Program-made: the position numbers and the translations under genes | The notes under the pieces: generated by a model | The model's input: only the letters and a program-made list of their open reading frames with translations | Database searches by the model: none | What the model was told of the DNA's origin: nothing | Source of the DNA: Phytophthora quininea | Lineage: Eukaryota; Oomycota; Peronosporomycetes; Peronosporales; Peronosporaceae | Direction of reading: 5' to 3' | Assembly (NCBI GenBank): GCA_011947345.1 | Contig: JAAVTG010000094.1 | Coordinates: forward strand, 279,427-343,426 | DNA length: 64,000 nt | In this document: piece by piece, positions 45,438-57,836 of the stretch | Position numbering within the stretch: the stretch's first letter is position 1 | Layout: the number at the start of each line of letters is the position of its first letter

Positions 45438-48400
45438 ATGCCGTCGGTGGAGGACGCCATCGCGGCGCTCAGGCACGGTGACGCCGCGCCGCTAGCGCAG
45501 GTCATGGCACAGCGCAAGATGCAGCAGAGGAAGCCTGGACCCAAGCGCAAAAGTCCAAGAAGAACCAGAGCGAGGCTGAAGAAGAGCAAGACCAAGAGAC
45601 CATCACTCTGTCGGCCGTCGACGATGAAGTGCGCGCGCTGCCTCGAGAGAAGCTGGACGCCTTCTACCCCGCTGCAGTGCAGCTGGTGGCCCCAGCGAGG
45701 ACGAAGACGAAGAAGAGCAGCGACTGCAGGCCCGTGAATGCATCGCAGAGTTCACGGTAGTGCTGGTGGAGACCGAGGGCGCCTCTATCGACAAGGAAGA
45801 GCTCTTTGCAGTAGCCCAGGAGCTGCACGACCAGCTCTTACGGCTGAGAGGAGATGAGACCCAAGTGCGGGCCACGCAGGAAGCCATCTCGCTGCTGTGT
45901 GAAGCGTGCTGGAAGCACAACTTTGCGGACGAGCACACTCCTTGGTGACGCAGCTGCTGCCGTACCTGATTGTAAGGTCTTATGAGGCGCCCAACGCGGG
46001 GAGTTTCAACTCCAAAAGGCACCCCATCAGAAGGCTGTTTGCCATCAAAGACGCGCTGCCGCTGCTGGACTTTGACGATGATAGCAGCGGCTTGTTGAGG
46101 GATATTCTGCTGCGCTGTTTCATTCAGCCCACTTTCTTTCGCTCGCCGGATGCAGTGCCCTTCTTGAGTTTTTGTTTACGCTGCACGTGCCGTTCGTGGA
46201 GGATATCAACGAGACGATCAGGAACCAAATCCCGAACCAACGGAACTCGATCCTGGTCAAGTACGGCAACATTTACTTCAAGGTGGGTTGGCGAAATCTT
46301 TGGGATGTGGATCGTTTTGATTAATCGTGGGTGTGTAGGCTTGGGTCGGAAGCAAGGGCGCCTTCCGCGAGAAGATTGAGGAAGAGTGTATTCAGAGATA
46401 CATCCGTGACGCTGTCCACGCCGGCAGTACTTCACTGTTTAACGCCGTTCGCTCGGTGCTGCAGATTTTCTTTGAGAACAAACGCCACCCTGGAGTCGAT
46501 GAAATGCTCTATCGCATTTGCAGTCCCATTTTGTGGCGTGGTGTGAAGGCTCCCAACGACTCAGTTCGGCGTCAAGCAACGATATTGTTGTTTGACAACT
46601 TCCCTCTTCGCGACCCGCAGTTTAACAACGAACAGATGGACCTGACGCTCCAGAAGCAATTTGACACATTTGAAGAGTTGCTGGGCGATTCGCATCCTGC
46701 GCTGCGTGTTGCAGCAATCGAAGGAGTCGCCAAAGTATTGTCTGTATACTGGGAACTGCTTCCTGCGGAGACGATCCGTTGTTTCATCTCGAAACTGGTG
46801 GTAGACCTGGTGAACGATGCATCGTCAAGTAGCGTACGTGCGGCTGTGTTTGAAGGCATCCAATTCATTCTGGATAATCACAACTCGCACTCGATCCTGA
46901 AACCACTTCTGCCGATGGTATGTTGCACTGCGTTTGAATGGAGTGTGCTTTCTTCGACTAATATTTATGTGACCATATTGACAGCTCGCCCCATTGATCA
47001 ATGACCGGAACGAGAAGGTTCGGGCAGAGTTTGGCGCTCTCTTGGTCCGTATCAAGAGTATCCGTAACCTACACTTCTACGATGTTGTTCCAGTCAATGA
47101 CCTGCTGTGCCGTATGGTGATGGATCGCGATAGCCCGCTGGCTAGCAAGCAGCTTGTGTCGCTGTTCTTAAACTCATACTTTCCACAGAGTGTGGGTGGA
47201 TCGTCACAAGTGGCACGGTGCCTTGCCTTGGTGAGAAAGAATCCTGAAGCTGCAATGGTATTTTATGCAAACGTCGTCGAGCATGTGTCTGTAGGCTCGG
47301 TGTGTAAACTTGCCGCGCTGCTGCTTCGTTGCTCATTGAATTTCGTTTCTCGCCGCCTAAAGCCGCCACAAGAGCCGAAAGACAGCGACGATGATGACGA
47401 CGACGACGATGATGAAGACGAAGAGGGTTTCAGCGTAGTTGGTCAAGTCGTCGTATTACAAGTTATTGGAAATCTTCTTAAGAGTGTGCACGCGAAGGTT
47501 ATGGGAGACGCACGTTACTCGGAGTGCAAGACATTCCTGAGTGAGCAGTTAAATGTCGAGTCACTCGAAATGTTGCTTCTAGCATACAGTGAGGATCGTC
47601 CATACGACCAGGAGGCATTAAGCTCTATCTGGAGAATGATCGGGTACTTGGGCGACGTATCTGAAGGCGTTCTGTTAGAGCGATTGGTAGAGAACCTCAT
47701 GACGATGAACGAGAATTCTAGCAAGAAGCTGCTGGAGTCGATGGTTGACTGCATGGTGCAATGGGACAAACTCCCGTTTTTGGTGTCAAAGTTGGGAAAG
47801 TATCTGGAGCAGTGGAGGAGGAACAAGTTCCAGACAACCGCTGTAAAAGCTAAGAAGAGCAAGAAATCGGAGATCCCGCTCAACCCGGTGGTGATTCTCG
47901 GCACAATTGAGTATATTGTCCAGTTGCCGTCTGTGAAAGGACTTAACGCAATGCTGAAGCCGATTTTGGTGGTGCTCGAAAGCAGCGTCGAGCCTATGCT
48001 CGAATTTGATACCGATGATGTTGAAGAGGCCTATAAAGCTAACTCGTTCGGGTTCGTTCGCTTGATAGAGGTATACGCCAAGGTCGTTGTGATGGCCGAA
48101 TGCGCCCACGTGCTCGACGAAACCTCTCTGCTAGTGGAGAAGTCGGCGAAGCGTTTAAAGAAAAAGGATGACTTGCGCGACCTACAGCCGTCGGAGTTTT
48201 TCACCCCTCCGATGGCATTGTCTAAGGTATTTGCCTGGGTTGGCCGACTACTGCTCGATTTCCGTAAGGAGGCGGAGGCGACCGAGCAAACAACGCACGG
48301 CAAGAAGCGCCGCCGAGGAAAGAACAAAGAAGCTGAGCAGCTATCGCCTCGAATGGAGCTGCTGAGCCGCTGGCGCAATCTCTTCTCGCTCATGTCATTG

Positions 48401-48772
48401 CTGTGTGCAGAGAGCTCTGCGTTTGCACTGGAACGGACCCACTGGCTTGAAAACGGACCGGCAGCCGATTTCATCTCGGCGTATGTGGATACTCTGTGTG
48501 ATAGCCTTCAAGACAGGGAGTTGTTTGAACGTGTAGTGTTCTATCAGGCAGGACAGCTTCTGCATTTGCTGACGGGGGTTCGAGTGAAGGCAAACAAGTC
48601 AAGTAGAGCTCAGGCAGCAAGTCTGGTGCCTTCGCTTGAGAGCTGGAGATGTGCGTTAGAGCAAGCACTAACGAATGCGCACGACAAGGATGAAGACACG
48701 TGTGAAGATCTCTGGCCAGCGGTCAGTGCCTCCTTCAGCCAGCAGTGCGCAGTGGAAACATCAGCGCAGTGA
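45438..48772 (+). CDS. NCAPG2: condensin II complex subunit G2 (NCAPG2)
   Basis: HEAT-repeat subunit of condensin II, which compacts mitotic chromosomes; about 1071 aa. Exons 45438-46282, 46339-46917 and 46985-48772, introns of 56 and 67 bp. The family-specific core is clear: HPIRRLFAIKDALPLLDFDD, LLRCFIQPTFFRS, GVDEMLYRICSPILWRGVK, FPLRDPQFN, HPALRVAAIEGVAKVLSVYW, VRAAVFEGIQFILDNHNSH, NEKVRAEFGALLVRIKSIR, SPLASKQLVSLFLNSYFP. An acidic run of nine Asp (about 47385-47415) follows KDS. Four single-base deletions break the first exon: A run 45549-45552, C run 45690-45693, near 45940, and T run 46169-46173. Restoring all four makes the length a multiple of three. The downstream 800 codons are intact, arguing for consensus error rather than decay. 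Confidence 0.9.
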
Positions 48773-48934
48773 GCCGACTGTGTTGAGAATGTAAATGATG
48801 CAAGAATGGTGTGAAGCTAATAACAAAGTGTGCTTGATTGATAGATATAGGTGACGGAGGAACAAGCTCGCCTTCCACCGCCTTATAGATAAGGGTACGG
48901 TGCCTTCACGCCCTAGCTGCGGTGAAGCAATTTG

Positions 48935-50086
48935 TCAGTAATCTGCAAGAGTTCTTTGAACTGCTAGCAGGGTTGACGGGGTTGAAGCGGCTGCTTTGAT
49001 GGCGAGGGCCTGCTTGCTCTTCTCGGCCTCCGCATGTGGCGCGTTGGGACTCAACGAAGCGAGAGACCCTTTCCCATTGAAGCGCCCCAGAGATCTCGTG
49101 CGTTGTCGACTGTCTTCCTTACGGGTAGTATTGGCATCACCCACAGACGCTCTTGCGTGTTCCTGTTCGATATCCTTCGACACCGGCATCGTCGGGCTTG
49201 CCGGCCGAGTCTCCTCCCGCATCTCTGCAGGCAGCGCAGAGTGAGACAGCAACTCCGACAGCGTCGAGCGCTTGGTCGGGTTGACCACCAGCAGCTTTCG
49301 GAGCAGATCCACCACGTCCTGCTTGCCGCGGACGTCGACCTCATCCTTCTCCAGCAAATAGTCGACGCCAAAATCCTCCAGCAACCGGAATCGGTCGTCC
49401 CGCCGAAGCGGTTCTCGGAACGGATACCGCGCCGCCACCATGGCGTACAGCATCACCCCAAGCGCCCACACATCGGCCTTCTTTGGGTCGTACTCGGCCG
49501 CCTGATTCTCTTCATTCACTACTGCCGCGCTGACTTCGGGTGCCATGTAGCGGTCTTTACCGACCGGTCGCACCGCCATCGTGCCGTTGCACTGCGTGGC
49601 CAGCCCAAAGTCCGTGATGAAGCAGCGGTCGTTCTCGTCCACCAGCACGTTCTCCAGCGACAGATCCCTGTGTGCAATGTCATGGGCGTGCAAGAACTCT
49701 GCACCGCGCAGGATCTGCGCAAAGAGCTGCAGCACATCCAGCTGCAGGCCGGCCGCGCGACTGGCATTGAGCACGTCCAGCAGCTCGCCGCGCTCGCAGA
49801 ACTTGAGCACCAGCAGCACGGCCTCGTCCTCCATGATGCAGTCGCGCAGCGGTAGCACGTGCGGGTGGCCGCCCAGCGCCTGGATGCGCAGGTTGGTCTT
49901 GATCTCCGTGAACAGGTCCTCCTCCACGGCGCGCTCCGAGCTCTTGGAGCGCTTGCGCGCGGCGAAGCGCAGCTCCATGCGCTTGACGGCGACGCTCTCG
50001 CCCGTGGGCAGGTGCCGCCACTTTTGCACCGAGCCGAAGAGCGCCGGCGCCAGCGTCTCCAGCGGCTCGTACTGATGCTGCAGCAT
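48935..50086 (-). CDS. Ser/Thr protein kinase
   Basis: 383 aa, single exon, frame intact, start ATG 50086 (MLQHQYEPLETLAP). Kinase subdomains: SVAVKRMELRF (Lys of VAVK), LLVLKFCERGELLDVL (hinge), IAHRDLSLENVLVDEND (HRD catalytic loop), FITDFGLAT (DFG), RYMAPEVS (APE), KKADVWALGVMLYAMVAARY. The glycine-rich loop is poor (LAPALFGSV), lacking the usual GxGxxG. The C-terminal 100 residues are a Ser/Ala/Lys-rich tail without a domain. The family resembles CAMK/NPK-like oomycete kinases, but I cannot place it precisely. Convergent with NCAPG2. Confidence 0.88.
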   Translation of the reverse strand: MLQHQYEPLETLAPALFGSVQKWRHLPTGESVAVKRMELRFAARKRSKSSERAVEEDLFTEIKTNLRIQALGGHPHVLPLRDCIMEDEAVLLVLKFCERGELLDVLNASRAAGLQLDVLQLFAQILRGAEFLHAHDIAHRDLSLENVLVDENDRCFITDFGLATQCNGTMAVRPVGKDRYMAPEVSAAVVNEENQAAEYDPKKADVWALGVMLYAMVAARYPFREPLRRDDRFRLLEDFGVDYLLEKDEVDVRGKQDVVDLLRKLLVVNPTKRSTLSELLSHSALPAEMREETRPASPTMPVSKDIEQEHARASVGDANTTRKEDSRQRTRSLGRFNGKGSLASLSPNAPHAEAEKSKQALAIKAAASTPSTLLAVQRTLADY

Positions 50087-51096
50087 TCGTCTTGCTTGTG
50101 CGTTCAAATGTCAAGTTCCAGACTGACATCCATGTGAGACCTTCACTGGGGTGCAGGGTACTTCAAGAGGCACAATTTTCCGCGTGTTTTCTATGGATAT
50201 GCCGCCCCATCTGCACAGCTTCCTGCACGAAGAAGGTGAGCTGTCGCAGGCGGCAGGCTTCTCAGCGGCAGGCTTCCAGCAGCGGCGTGAGGGCTATCCA
50301 GCGGATGCCTTGGATGGAGTTGCCCGCTTGCCTTGCTCTGCGTGCAATGTCAAACCAGAGGCCGGAATGCAACTTGCCTTCAACACTTTGTGGCCAAGAA
50401 TGGTCGACTGTGTCGCCCCGCGCTACTACATTTTTTTGTGGAAGATTCGCCGTTATACACAAGTTTTTGTCGACCCTTCCGGACAAGACATGACTATGGA
50501 GAGCAAAGAGAACAGCAGCGAAGATAGCAAGCATGGAACCCCCATCGCAAGCGGACTCGCCGATTTGCTTGGGGGCATGAAGCCGGCATGGAAATGGTGG
50601 CCGACCAGCTTGCTTTCGCATATTACATATACCTGCAGCTTCACAGACCGCTGCTCTCGGTCAAGAGAACCAGCAGCAGGATCGGATATGACGCCACCTA
50701 ACTTGGAAACCGCGCGCTGCTCTCTTGGCCACACGCGCGCGGTAGCACTCGATCGATTCAAGTGCAAGCGTTGGCTGGCCTTGAGTCGATTCCAGCTCAA
50801 CCCCACGAAGCGGACGCCCCGAAAGTGAAGGTCAAATACCAACACGATTCGACAGCACGACGTTGAATGGCTTCAACGGAGACTTGCCTGTTGGCATTGC
50901 CAACAAAAGGAAAGCTGGTCGGACTTGCCTCCGGCCACTCGTTTACGGACCGAGCTGAGGTTCGAGATGGCAAAGAAGGCGAGCTTGCGTTTCATGGACA
51001 CTGCGAGCGCCCAACACCTTGAACACGACAAGAGGCTTTGCTCCGATGTGCCTCGGCATCGAATCTCTATTATGTGGCGATTTACAAGGCTCGAGC
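50087..51096. other. 1-kb intergenic with an unconfirmed plus-strand frame
   Basis: An open frame on the plus strand runs from about 50193 (ATG, MDMPPHLHSF) to 50828, ending TKRTPRK. It has no recognised domain, no signal peptide and unremarkable composition. It lies between the start of the kinase and the 3' end of the DDT gene, both minus strand, so it may be chance or a lineage-specific gene. Confidence 0.3.
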
Positions 51097-53072
51097 TCAT
51101 GACGAGTCCTCGGGCAGTGTTGCTGCGATGGCTACGTCCACGGCAAGCTGCTCCTCGTCGTCGAGCGCGTGTCGCTGGCGAGCGCGCAGCTCGCGGGCTT
51201 CCTCCTGCTTCTTGCGCTCTTCCTCCTTCTCCAACTCGATTCTCTCCCCTGCTTTTCCTTCTCAAGCCGACGCATCCGGCGGTGCTCGCGCTCGACCTGG
51301 GCCTCTTCTCGCTCGAGATGCTCGCGATGCAGGCGGCGCTGCTCACGCTCGGCGTCGCGGGCCTCTTTCTCGGCCTCTTTCTCGACTTTGCGCAGGAGAT
51401 CCGCTCTCCGCATGTCGGCGATCTGCTCGGTGGACATTTCTTTCTGGTGCTCAATCTCCTCTTGGTGCTTCTCCATCTTCTCCAACTGCTTCACCTGCAG
51501 CCGCAGCGAGCGCTTCCGAGGAATCGCCTCGAGAATGGCCAACCGGTTCGCCTTCTCAACCTGTCGCTGACGCGCTTCATCCTCGTCCTCGATTTGCTCG
51601 ATGATCACCTCCAGGTGGTCCAGGAGATCCTGCTCGCCGCGGATTTTCCGGCCCTTGATCCTTTTCATCGCAGCAAGCATGCCGCGGAAGGCCTCGTCCC
51701 CCTTGGCCCAGAGTGTCCACTCCTGCGTGACGGGGTCTAGCCGATACAGCCGCCGCTCCTCGTAAAACTGAGGGAAGAAGAAGAAGAGGTTCCCTGCGCG
51801 GTCGTTGCCGACGGGATCCACACGAAGGTCGTCCTCTTCCATCTGCCGCATATATTCAGTGTTGGTCGGGTCATCTACCACGGCCTCGCACAGGTTCAAC
51901 AGAATTTTACACCGCAACTCGATCGACAAGTCCGCAAACGACTGGTGCTTCAGAGGACACACCATGCCCAACGTTTCGAGACGAGCTTTCAGTATATCCA
52001 GCGTCAGCCACTCGTCATCGGTAAGCTCCACATCCACCTGCTCGTCCGTCTTGCTATCCGAGGCGCTCCCGTCGTCATCTTCGTCTTGTGAAAAAGTCTC
52101 CGGTAGCCGCTCGCCCGCTTTGCGCAGCAATGCGTACCACTTGTCGTACATATCCATATAGTAAATGCGCAGCTGTTTGTTCCACCACTCGTACTTCAGC
52201 CCAATGCCCGCGCTCAGACACGCTCGCTCGCTCTTCTTGAGCAGCAGCTTTGTAAATACATCCTCCAAGACCGGACTATCCTCCGGTTTTAGCAGTGCGG
52301 CCTCGTACTCCAGCAACGTATTGGAAAACCGTAGCGTCAAGGGACTCTGCAGTAGCCACAAAATATGGCACGCCGCCGGCAGCTCCCACTGCGAGCGCAG
52401 CACACTCAGCTCGTTAAAGTCGATATTTGTGTTGTTCCACTCGGCGCCCGTCTCCACGAAGAACGGGCTGCCGAGCGGCGCGTTCTCGCGGATCTTGTCC
52501 TCCTGTGTCCTCCCTTTGCGCTTGGGAGCTGCCTTTGCTCGGGGCTTCTTCGGCTTCGCTTTGGCTTTAACGGAGACCTTGGCCTTCCCATTGGCCGCCG
52601 CTTTCCCTGCTGCTTTGCCACGCTTCTTTACCGGTTTCTTAGGTGGTGACTTAGCTTTCCCATTGGCCTTCAGCTCTACATGATCGCCACTCCTGTCCAT
52701 CATGACCGTGTCAGCTGCATCTCCACGTAAAACCATCAACAGAACATCAGCCACAAGTCAGCGAATACAGCTCCTCTCAAGCTCGTCATGGCGGCAAAAC
52801 GACTGCAAATTCACGCACGACAGTTCCATACCTTGTGCTCCGACTTCTTGTGAGAGGAATACGCCGTTCGCTGGCTCCGTAGGAGGCGTCTTGCGTCCAT
52901 CCCCTGCCTCGACGGGATTCGACTCGTCTCCGTCAGTCTCTAGCGGCCCGTTGCGCAACGAAGACGCCGCTGCGCTGGCTGTACTCACGTCTGTCTTGAG
53001 CTTCTTGGGGCTGCTACTGGTGGCGTTCGAGCTCGGCGGCAGCACGCGCTTCAACGCGGCGCTCGCGTCCAT
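51097..53072 (-). CDS. DDT/WHIM-domain chromatin-remodelling accessory protein
   Basis: About 619 aa; exon 1 52832-53072 (MDASAALKRVLPPSSN), a 117-bp intron, exon 2 51097-52714. The N-terminus is Lys/Ala/Pro-rich with likely nuclear localisation signals (KAKSPPKKPVKKRGK, PKKPRAKAAPKRKGR). A DDT-like segment follows (LRSQWELPAACHILWLLQSP, LEYEAALLKPED), then WHIM-like motifs (FADLSIELRCKILLNLCEAV, EEDDLRVDPVGNDRAGNLFF, YRLDPVTQEWTLWAKGDEAF), then a long Arg/Glu coiled coil. This order matches ISWI-partner proteins such as CECR2/RSF1/Acf1, but no bromodomain or PHD finger follows. One A is missing (T run 51253-51256 on plus), after which the tail reads HALDDEEQLAVDVAIAATLP. It is expected to be nuclear, linking a remodelling ATPase to chromatin. 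Confidence 0.72.
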
Positions 53073-53275
53073 CGAGAGATCGCGCTTGGGCCGTTTTCCA
53101 AAAGTGGCGCGCGAAAGTGCCCATAGAAAACTGCCGTATAACTCCAGCCAATCAAAGACGCTCCTTCTATTGGCGCCCTGTGCAGGACAAGTTGAACGGA
53201 GACTCGTCATCGAAGATGAATTCATGGCGAGGTGTATTCTATCTGACACGAGGAAACAAGTCTCTCTCGAGCCGT

Positions 53276-55766
53276 CTATCTGAACGTGGCGCTGCGTGGC
53301 ATGTGGTGCATCTTCTTGACAGGTTTCTTGCCGGCTTTGGGCTCGCCAGAGTCCTTCTTGCCACTCAACGCTGCGAACGGGTTGTAGCCTGCCGACTGCT
53401 TCTTCTTGCCCTGGGCTCCACCTCGGCCACCTCGGCCACCTCGGCCACGTCCTCCGTGTCCTCCGTGGCCTTGCCGAGCTTCGTCCTCCTCCTCCAGCTT
53501 GAACTTGGCGCCGGTGATCTGGTTGCTGGCAGCGGCGTAGTCGAAGCTCTGGAACGCACTCTTGTCTTCTGCAGAACTGTCGCCACCATCGCCAGCCTTC
53601 TGCATGAACGCAGCAGCGCGGTCCTTAACCTGTGAAGCGGATGACGTGTCCACTGCTGAAGTTTTACGCCGTTTGGCACGGTTCGGCATGTTGTACGCCT
53701 CCGCGATAGACTGCGGCAGCTTCGGCTTCTCGTCCTTCGCCTCCTGCTTTGTAACAACAGGGCTCGAAGCTGCTGGAACTGCTGCTGTCTCGGACGGCTC
53801 ACTCTCTGCAATTGTGAACTTGGTGCTCGCCACCATGGCGTTTACCTTGTCGAGCAGTGCTGCTGCTGCTGACTGAGTTTCTATCGCTGTAACTTTAGAT
53901 ACGTTGATTCCGAGAGCCAAAGGCTGCGTGCCATTTGGAGTTGCGGATCGAGTGGAAGCAGCAGCCTTGCGCTGGCCACTTTTCCACGGCGGATACTCGG
54001 CACGGCCGACTCGCTTCAAACTTGACGAAGTGGATGCCAACACTGTTTCCTCCCCGTCTTCGTTCCACGTTTTCCGTTTTGGCTGAGCAGGAACATGTTT
54101 GCTGTGGTGGGTTGCCTCCGCCTGTTTTGCTTCCTCGTCAGCCAGCTTCGCCTTTTCAGCGACAATTAATTTCGTGATCTGAAGAGCGTGTTTCCGCACC
54201 AGCAACGGCACAGGATGGCACGCCCGGAAGAGCTCATCGGAGCGCACTGGGAGATGCTTGGTAAGTTTCATCAACACGTGGTTCGGCAGCACATACGCCA
54301 CAGACTCATCTTCGTGTCGAGCAATGCGGTCACGCCACAGATACAATTCGGCAATCACACGCTTCTGAAGGTCGGACAGCTCGCGGATGTTGACGGTTCC
54401 CTTGAGCTTCTCACCAACAGCCAGAGCGTCCTCAGCTGTGGGGTGAGGCTTATCGTACACTTGAAGACACAGCTTGCTGGAATTCTGCAGAGACTGGAAG
54501 AGCAGACTCTCACGCGACTTTGCACCAGCTTGAAGCAGCTCCTTCTTCAGTCGGTCGTAGATAAAGAGCAGATAGCGCGTATCTTCCCGAGCATATTTGA
54601 CCATGTTCTTGTCGAGAGGGCGCACGCGCCAATCTGCCAGTTGGTACTGCTTGTCAGCATCCACGTCGCAGTGACGCTTAAGCATGTAAGCTAGAGAGAA
54701 CCGCGGGTAGTGCAGTAATCGCGCAGCCTGGCCTGTGTCGAACAAGTTGACTATGTACAAGCCCAGATCCCTCTGCAGCCAGAGGATATCCATGTCACTG
54801 CCATGCAGCACTTTGACCTTTTCGGGATCACAGAAAACCTGGTTCAGTGTCTGCAACTTGCCACGGAGTGCAAGTGTGTCAACCAAAAGTCCTCACGCGC
54901 TGTGGAAATCTGCATCAGACACGTGAGTCCCATGTACGAGCGGTAGCTGTGGTGCTCCAGATCGACAGCAATCACACGCGCTTCAGGCGCAGTCAGCGAC
55001 TGCATCATCTTCACCAGCTTCTCCTCCGAGTCTACCCATAGATAGGACGCATCCTCCAGCGCCACCTTCTCGTACGGCTCGGTGGCCGCTTCCAACTGCC
55101 ATTGCGCGTACTTTAGAGCACGAATCTCCGGGAAGTACGGATGCCGTGGCGCCATCTCATCGTCTTCTTCCACAACTGCAGCGCCATCATTCAGAGCATG
55201 AACCTTCTCCCTCAGTTTCGACACAAATGGCGCGTCCGAGTTGTCGATGTGCTCGTCGAATCTGTCCTGGGGCTTGTCCTGTGCCCCGCGCGCCATCTTC
55301 TTCTCTGCAGCGTCCTCCTGCTCGGCCTTTTGGCCTTTTTGTTCTTCTCAAATTTCTGCGCTTTGTTCTCAAGTTTCTTGGCGTCTGTCGCCTCCGTCTC
55401 GCCGTTCACGAAGCGAGCCAAGTGCTTGCTGGCCTCGTCCAGCAGCATGTCTGCGTAGTCGGTGATGCGAGCGTTAGGCTCCGGGCCGTCGAAGAGCTCC
55501 TGGTCGTCCTCATCCTCATCGCTACTGTCCGCGTCCTCGGCATCCGTACGGCGGCGCTTGGTCAGCAGCTTGACCAGCGCTTCAGCCTTGGCGCCGGAGC
55601 TTTTGGAACGAGCAGCAAAGTCTTCGCTGAATTTGCTGTGGAAGTGGAAGCCATCGTCTTCGGAGGGCACGGCGTTGGACGCCTTGACAGACAGTAGGAC
55701 CTTGCGGTACAGCGCGCTCACAAAGGCAGCAGCATCCGCCGCCGGAGCGCCGCCATGGTCCGCCAT
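53276..55766 (-). CDS. RRP6: exosome 3'-5' exoribonuclease RRP6 (EXOSC10)
   Basis: Nuclear exosome catalytic subunit, about 830 aa, single exon, start ATG 55766 (MADHGGAPAADAAAF). The N-terminus fits the PMC2NT cofactor-binding region. The DEDDy domain reads EARVIAVDLEHHSYRSYMG (DxE), VDTLALRGKLQTLNQVF, VKVLHGSDMDILWLQRDLGL (Asp), KYAREDTRYLLFIYDRL (Tyr and Asp). An HRDC domain follows (LSDLQKRVIAELYLWRDRIA, YVLPNHVLMKLTKHLPV). The C-terminal third is disordered with an RGG-type box (GGRGRGGRGGRGGAQGKKK) and a basic end. Two single-base losses break the frame, at the run 55328-55331 (KKAKKAEQEDAAEKK expected) and the run 54885-54888 (EDFLVDTLALR expected). With both restored the length is divisible by three. 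Confidence 0.92.
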
Positions 55767-56487
55767 CTTCCGAGATTGACTGGCCGCGAGAATCAACTCT
55801 TTTATATAGCTAAGAAATTGTTTATATACAAAATAACATTTTATGTGTATTATGTACACAAATTTTATGTCGATAAAAATAAAAGTAAAAGACCTACACT
55901 GACAATGTGAATTCGTGTTGCACTCGACCATGCGAGTTGATGAGCTGTTTGCTGCCGATCCCCGAGCTCACACCTTGAAACCGACCTTTTGCAGTGCAGT
56001 GCACGCGAAGCTGTAGTCGTTTGCTAGATACGTCTGTTGTTAATGATGATGATGACAAGAATGGCAATAGCATCTAGGAACTAAAGAGAAAGCTGGTGGT
56101 ATAGAAGGTCAAAGAGCAGGTCGCGATGAAAGCGCATGATCGGTACGACGGTGCCACTCGGCCTCCGTGTATTCTCCGTGTATTAGCCCTAATCCAAAGT
56201 TGTGAGCTAGAGAGCTCAGCATGCAAGATCACCATCGCGTTGGCGGCCTGGCGCGCCACAACTACCTGCGAGTTGTATACCGGTGGAGACAGATGGCCCA
56301 AAGCAGCCGAGATTGTGCACACACGGTGACTTAGCACTTGTATAGTCTAACTTGTTCTCACTATGAAAAATCTATGTTTGCGGAACGCAGCGAGCTGGGG
56401 GAAGCTCTCCTCACTCTTGAAAGGAGGCCAGCTTGCGAGAGAGCTCTCCCAGACGCCGTGTCCCTGTCGAGGTAATTTGCCCGACAC
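55767..56487. other. intergenic, AT-rich, RRP6 promoter side
   Basis: No supportable gene. Frames near 56074-56337 have no motif. A short direct repeat (ctccgtgtatt twice at 56162-56183) is present. The RRP6 promoter should lie near 55770-55930. Confidence 0.45.
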
Positions 56488-57836
56488 TTACGTGTTGAAC
56501 GCATTTCTGCTACTCGACATCTGAAACCATAATAGAGCATAAAGATGACATTTCACTAAAGTCAACGTCCCGTGATCCTGGACCGCAATCACTCGGAACG
56601 GTCCGTCCAATAATGGGAGTAGTTTGTCTTGTACCCCGGCGTCACGGTGCAGCAGCACTTGATCGTCAGGGCGGTACCATCCGTTCCACGCGCCTCGCGT
56701 TTTCATGCTTGCTGTTGGCCGCTATCTGCTTGAGTTTGTTTTGGTACTGTTGTTTCCAGTCAGTAACGTGACTCAAGTCAAAGACCATGTCCCGTCCGAA
56801 AGCTTATTGGGCTGGATACGCTCTTGTCATGAAGTGTTGACTTGCACGAAGAGCAAACGACAGGTTTCTTAAGTAGTTTGCCCAGTCATCGCGTGTCTTT
56901 ATCCCCTGCGTATGTTATTTGTTCTCGATCACTCGGTGTACTCTTTCAATGCTTGTGGATTCTGTACTGATGCCTCGAATGTCATAGCGTTCCATTGATT
57001 CTGGGAACTTGCCTCTGCTTTCATTGCCGCTATCGTAGATGGATTGTGTTGGTCTTGGCTAGCGGCGCAGCCAATCGGTATCCAGCAGATATGCCGCTTC
57101 GTTTATTGTGTCATCGTTCGCTGGCATCATTTCAATGAGTCTAGTGGACCTGTCAATAATTGTAAGCGCGTGAAAATTTCGCTTACCATAGGGTCCTATC
57201 AAGTCGAACCACGGCTACACCGCGTCGTTTTTCCGGCAGCTTGCTGTAAGTTTTAGTTGGATGATATGCTTTTGTGTAAGAAACCTCGATCTTGGCGATT
57301 GTGTTTTGTTTGTATTTGGTTGTGTTAGCATCGCGATCCTGTACCCTGGTCAGTGATGTCAAATAGAGGTTGAACACTCCGTCCTTTCCTCTACAACTTG
57401 CTGCAACGCTACCATGCTTGCACCCGGTCAAGCAATCATCTCCTCCAGTGTGAACAGTTCTTCACTGATCATCGGCAAGCGAGACAGCGCATCCGCCACA
57501 ATGTTGTTTACAAAGGCAATGTAGTGAAGAATCGGTCCACACTCTTCAATCTCAAGCCGCCACCTCATCATATGTACGTCATGAAAGGTGGCGTACGGCG
57601 TACGTCAAGTTGAGGTGGTCGGTGTGCAAATGCAGTTCTTGGCCAAACAGGTTACTCCGAAACTCTCTTAGCAGCAGTAAAGTACGAGTCGATTGGTCGG
57701 GTATGAAATTTGGGTTCCATTTCACTTCTTCGACCAGATAGAAAAGGTTTGCCATCCTGCAATATGACCTCTTCAAGTTGACTCTTACAGCCGTCGGTGC
57801 ACACATGAAATGACCAACGAGCGGAAAGTCGTACAT
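56488..57836 (-). mobile_element. Ty3/Gypsy pol remnant (RNase H - integrase)
   Basis: Read on the minus strand from 57836 down: RNase H end (LFGQELHLHTDHLNLTYAV); then about 57510-57440 VADALSRLPMISEELF, the classic junction before integrase; about 57180-57060 TIIDRSTRLIEMMPANDD, the first catalytic Asp of the integrase core; about 56780 AFGRDMVFDLSHVTDWKQQY; and 56488-56706 DQVLLHRDAGVQDKLLPLLD then GPFRVIAVQDHGTLTL, the integrase C-terminal domain. Multiple frameshifts and stops. Reverse transcriptase, gag and LTRs are not visible. Confidence 0.75.

Noticed and set aside
49034..49855. 273-codon plus-strand open frame
   Set aside because: Antisense to the protein kinase; His/Arg-rich composition typical of a shadow frame.
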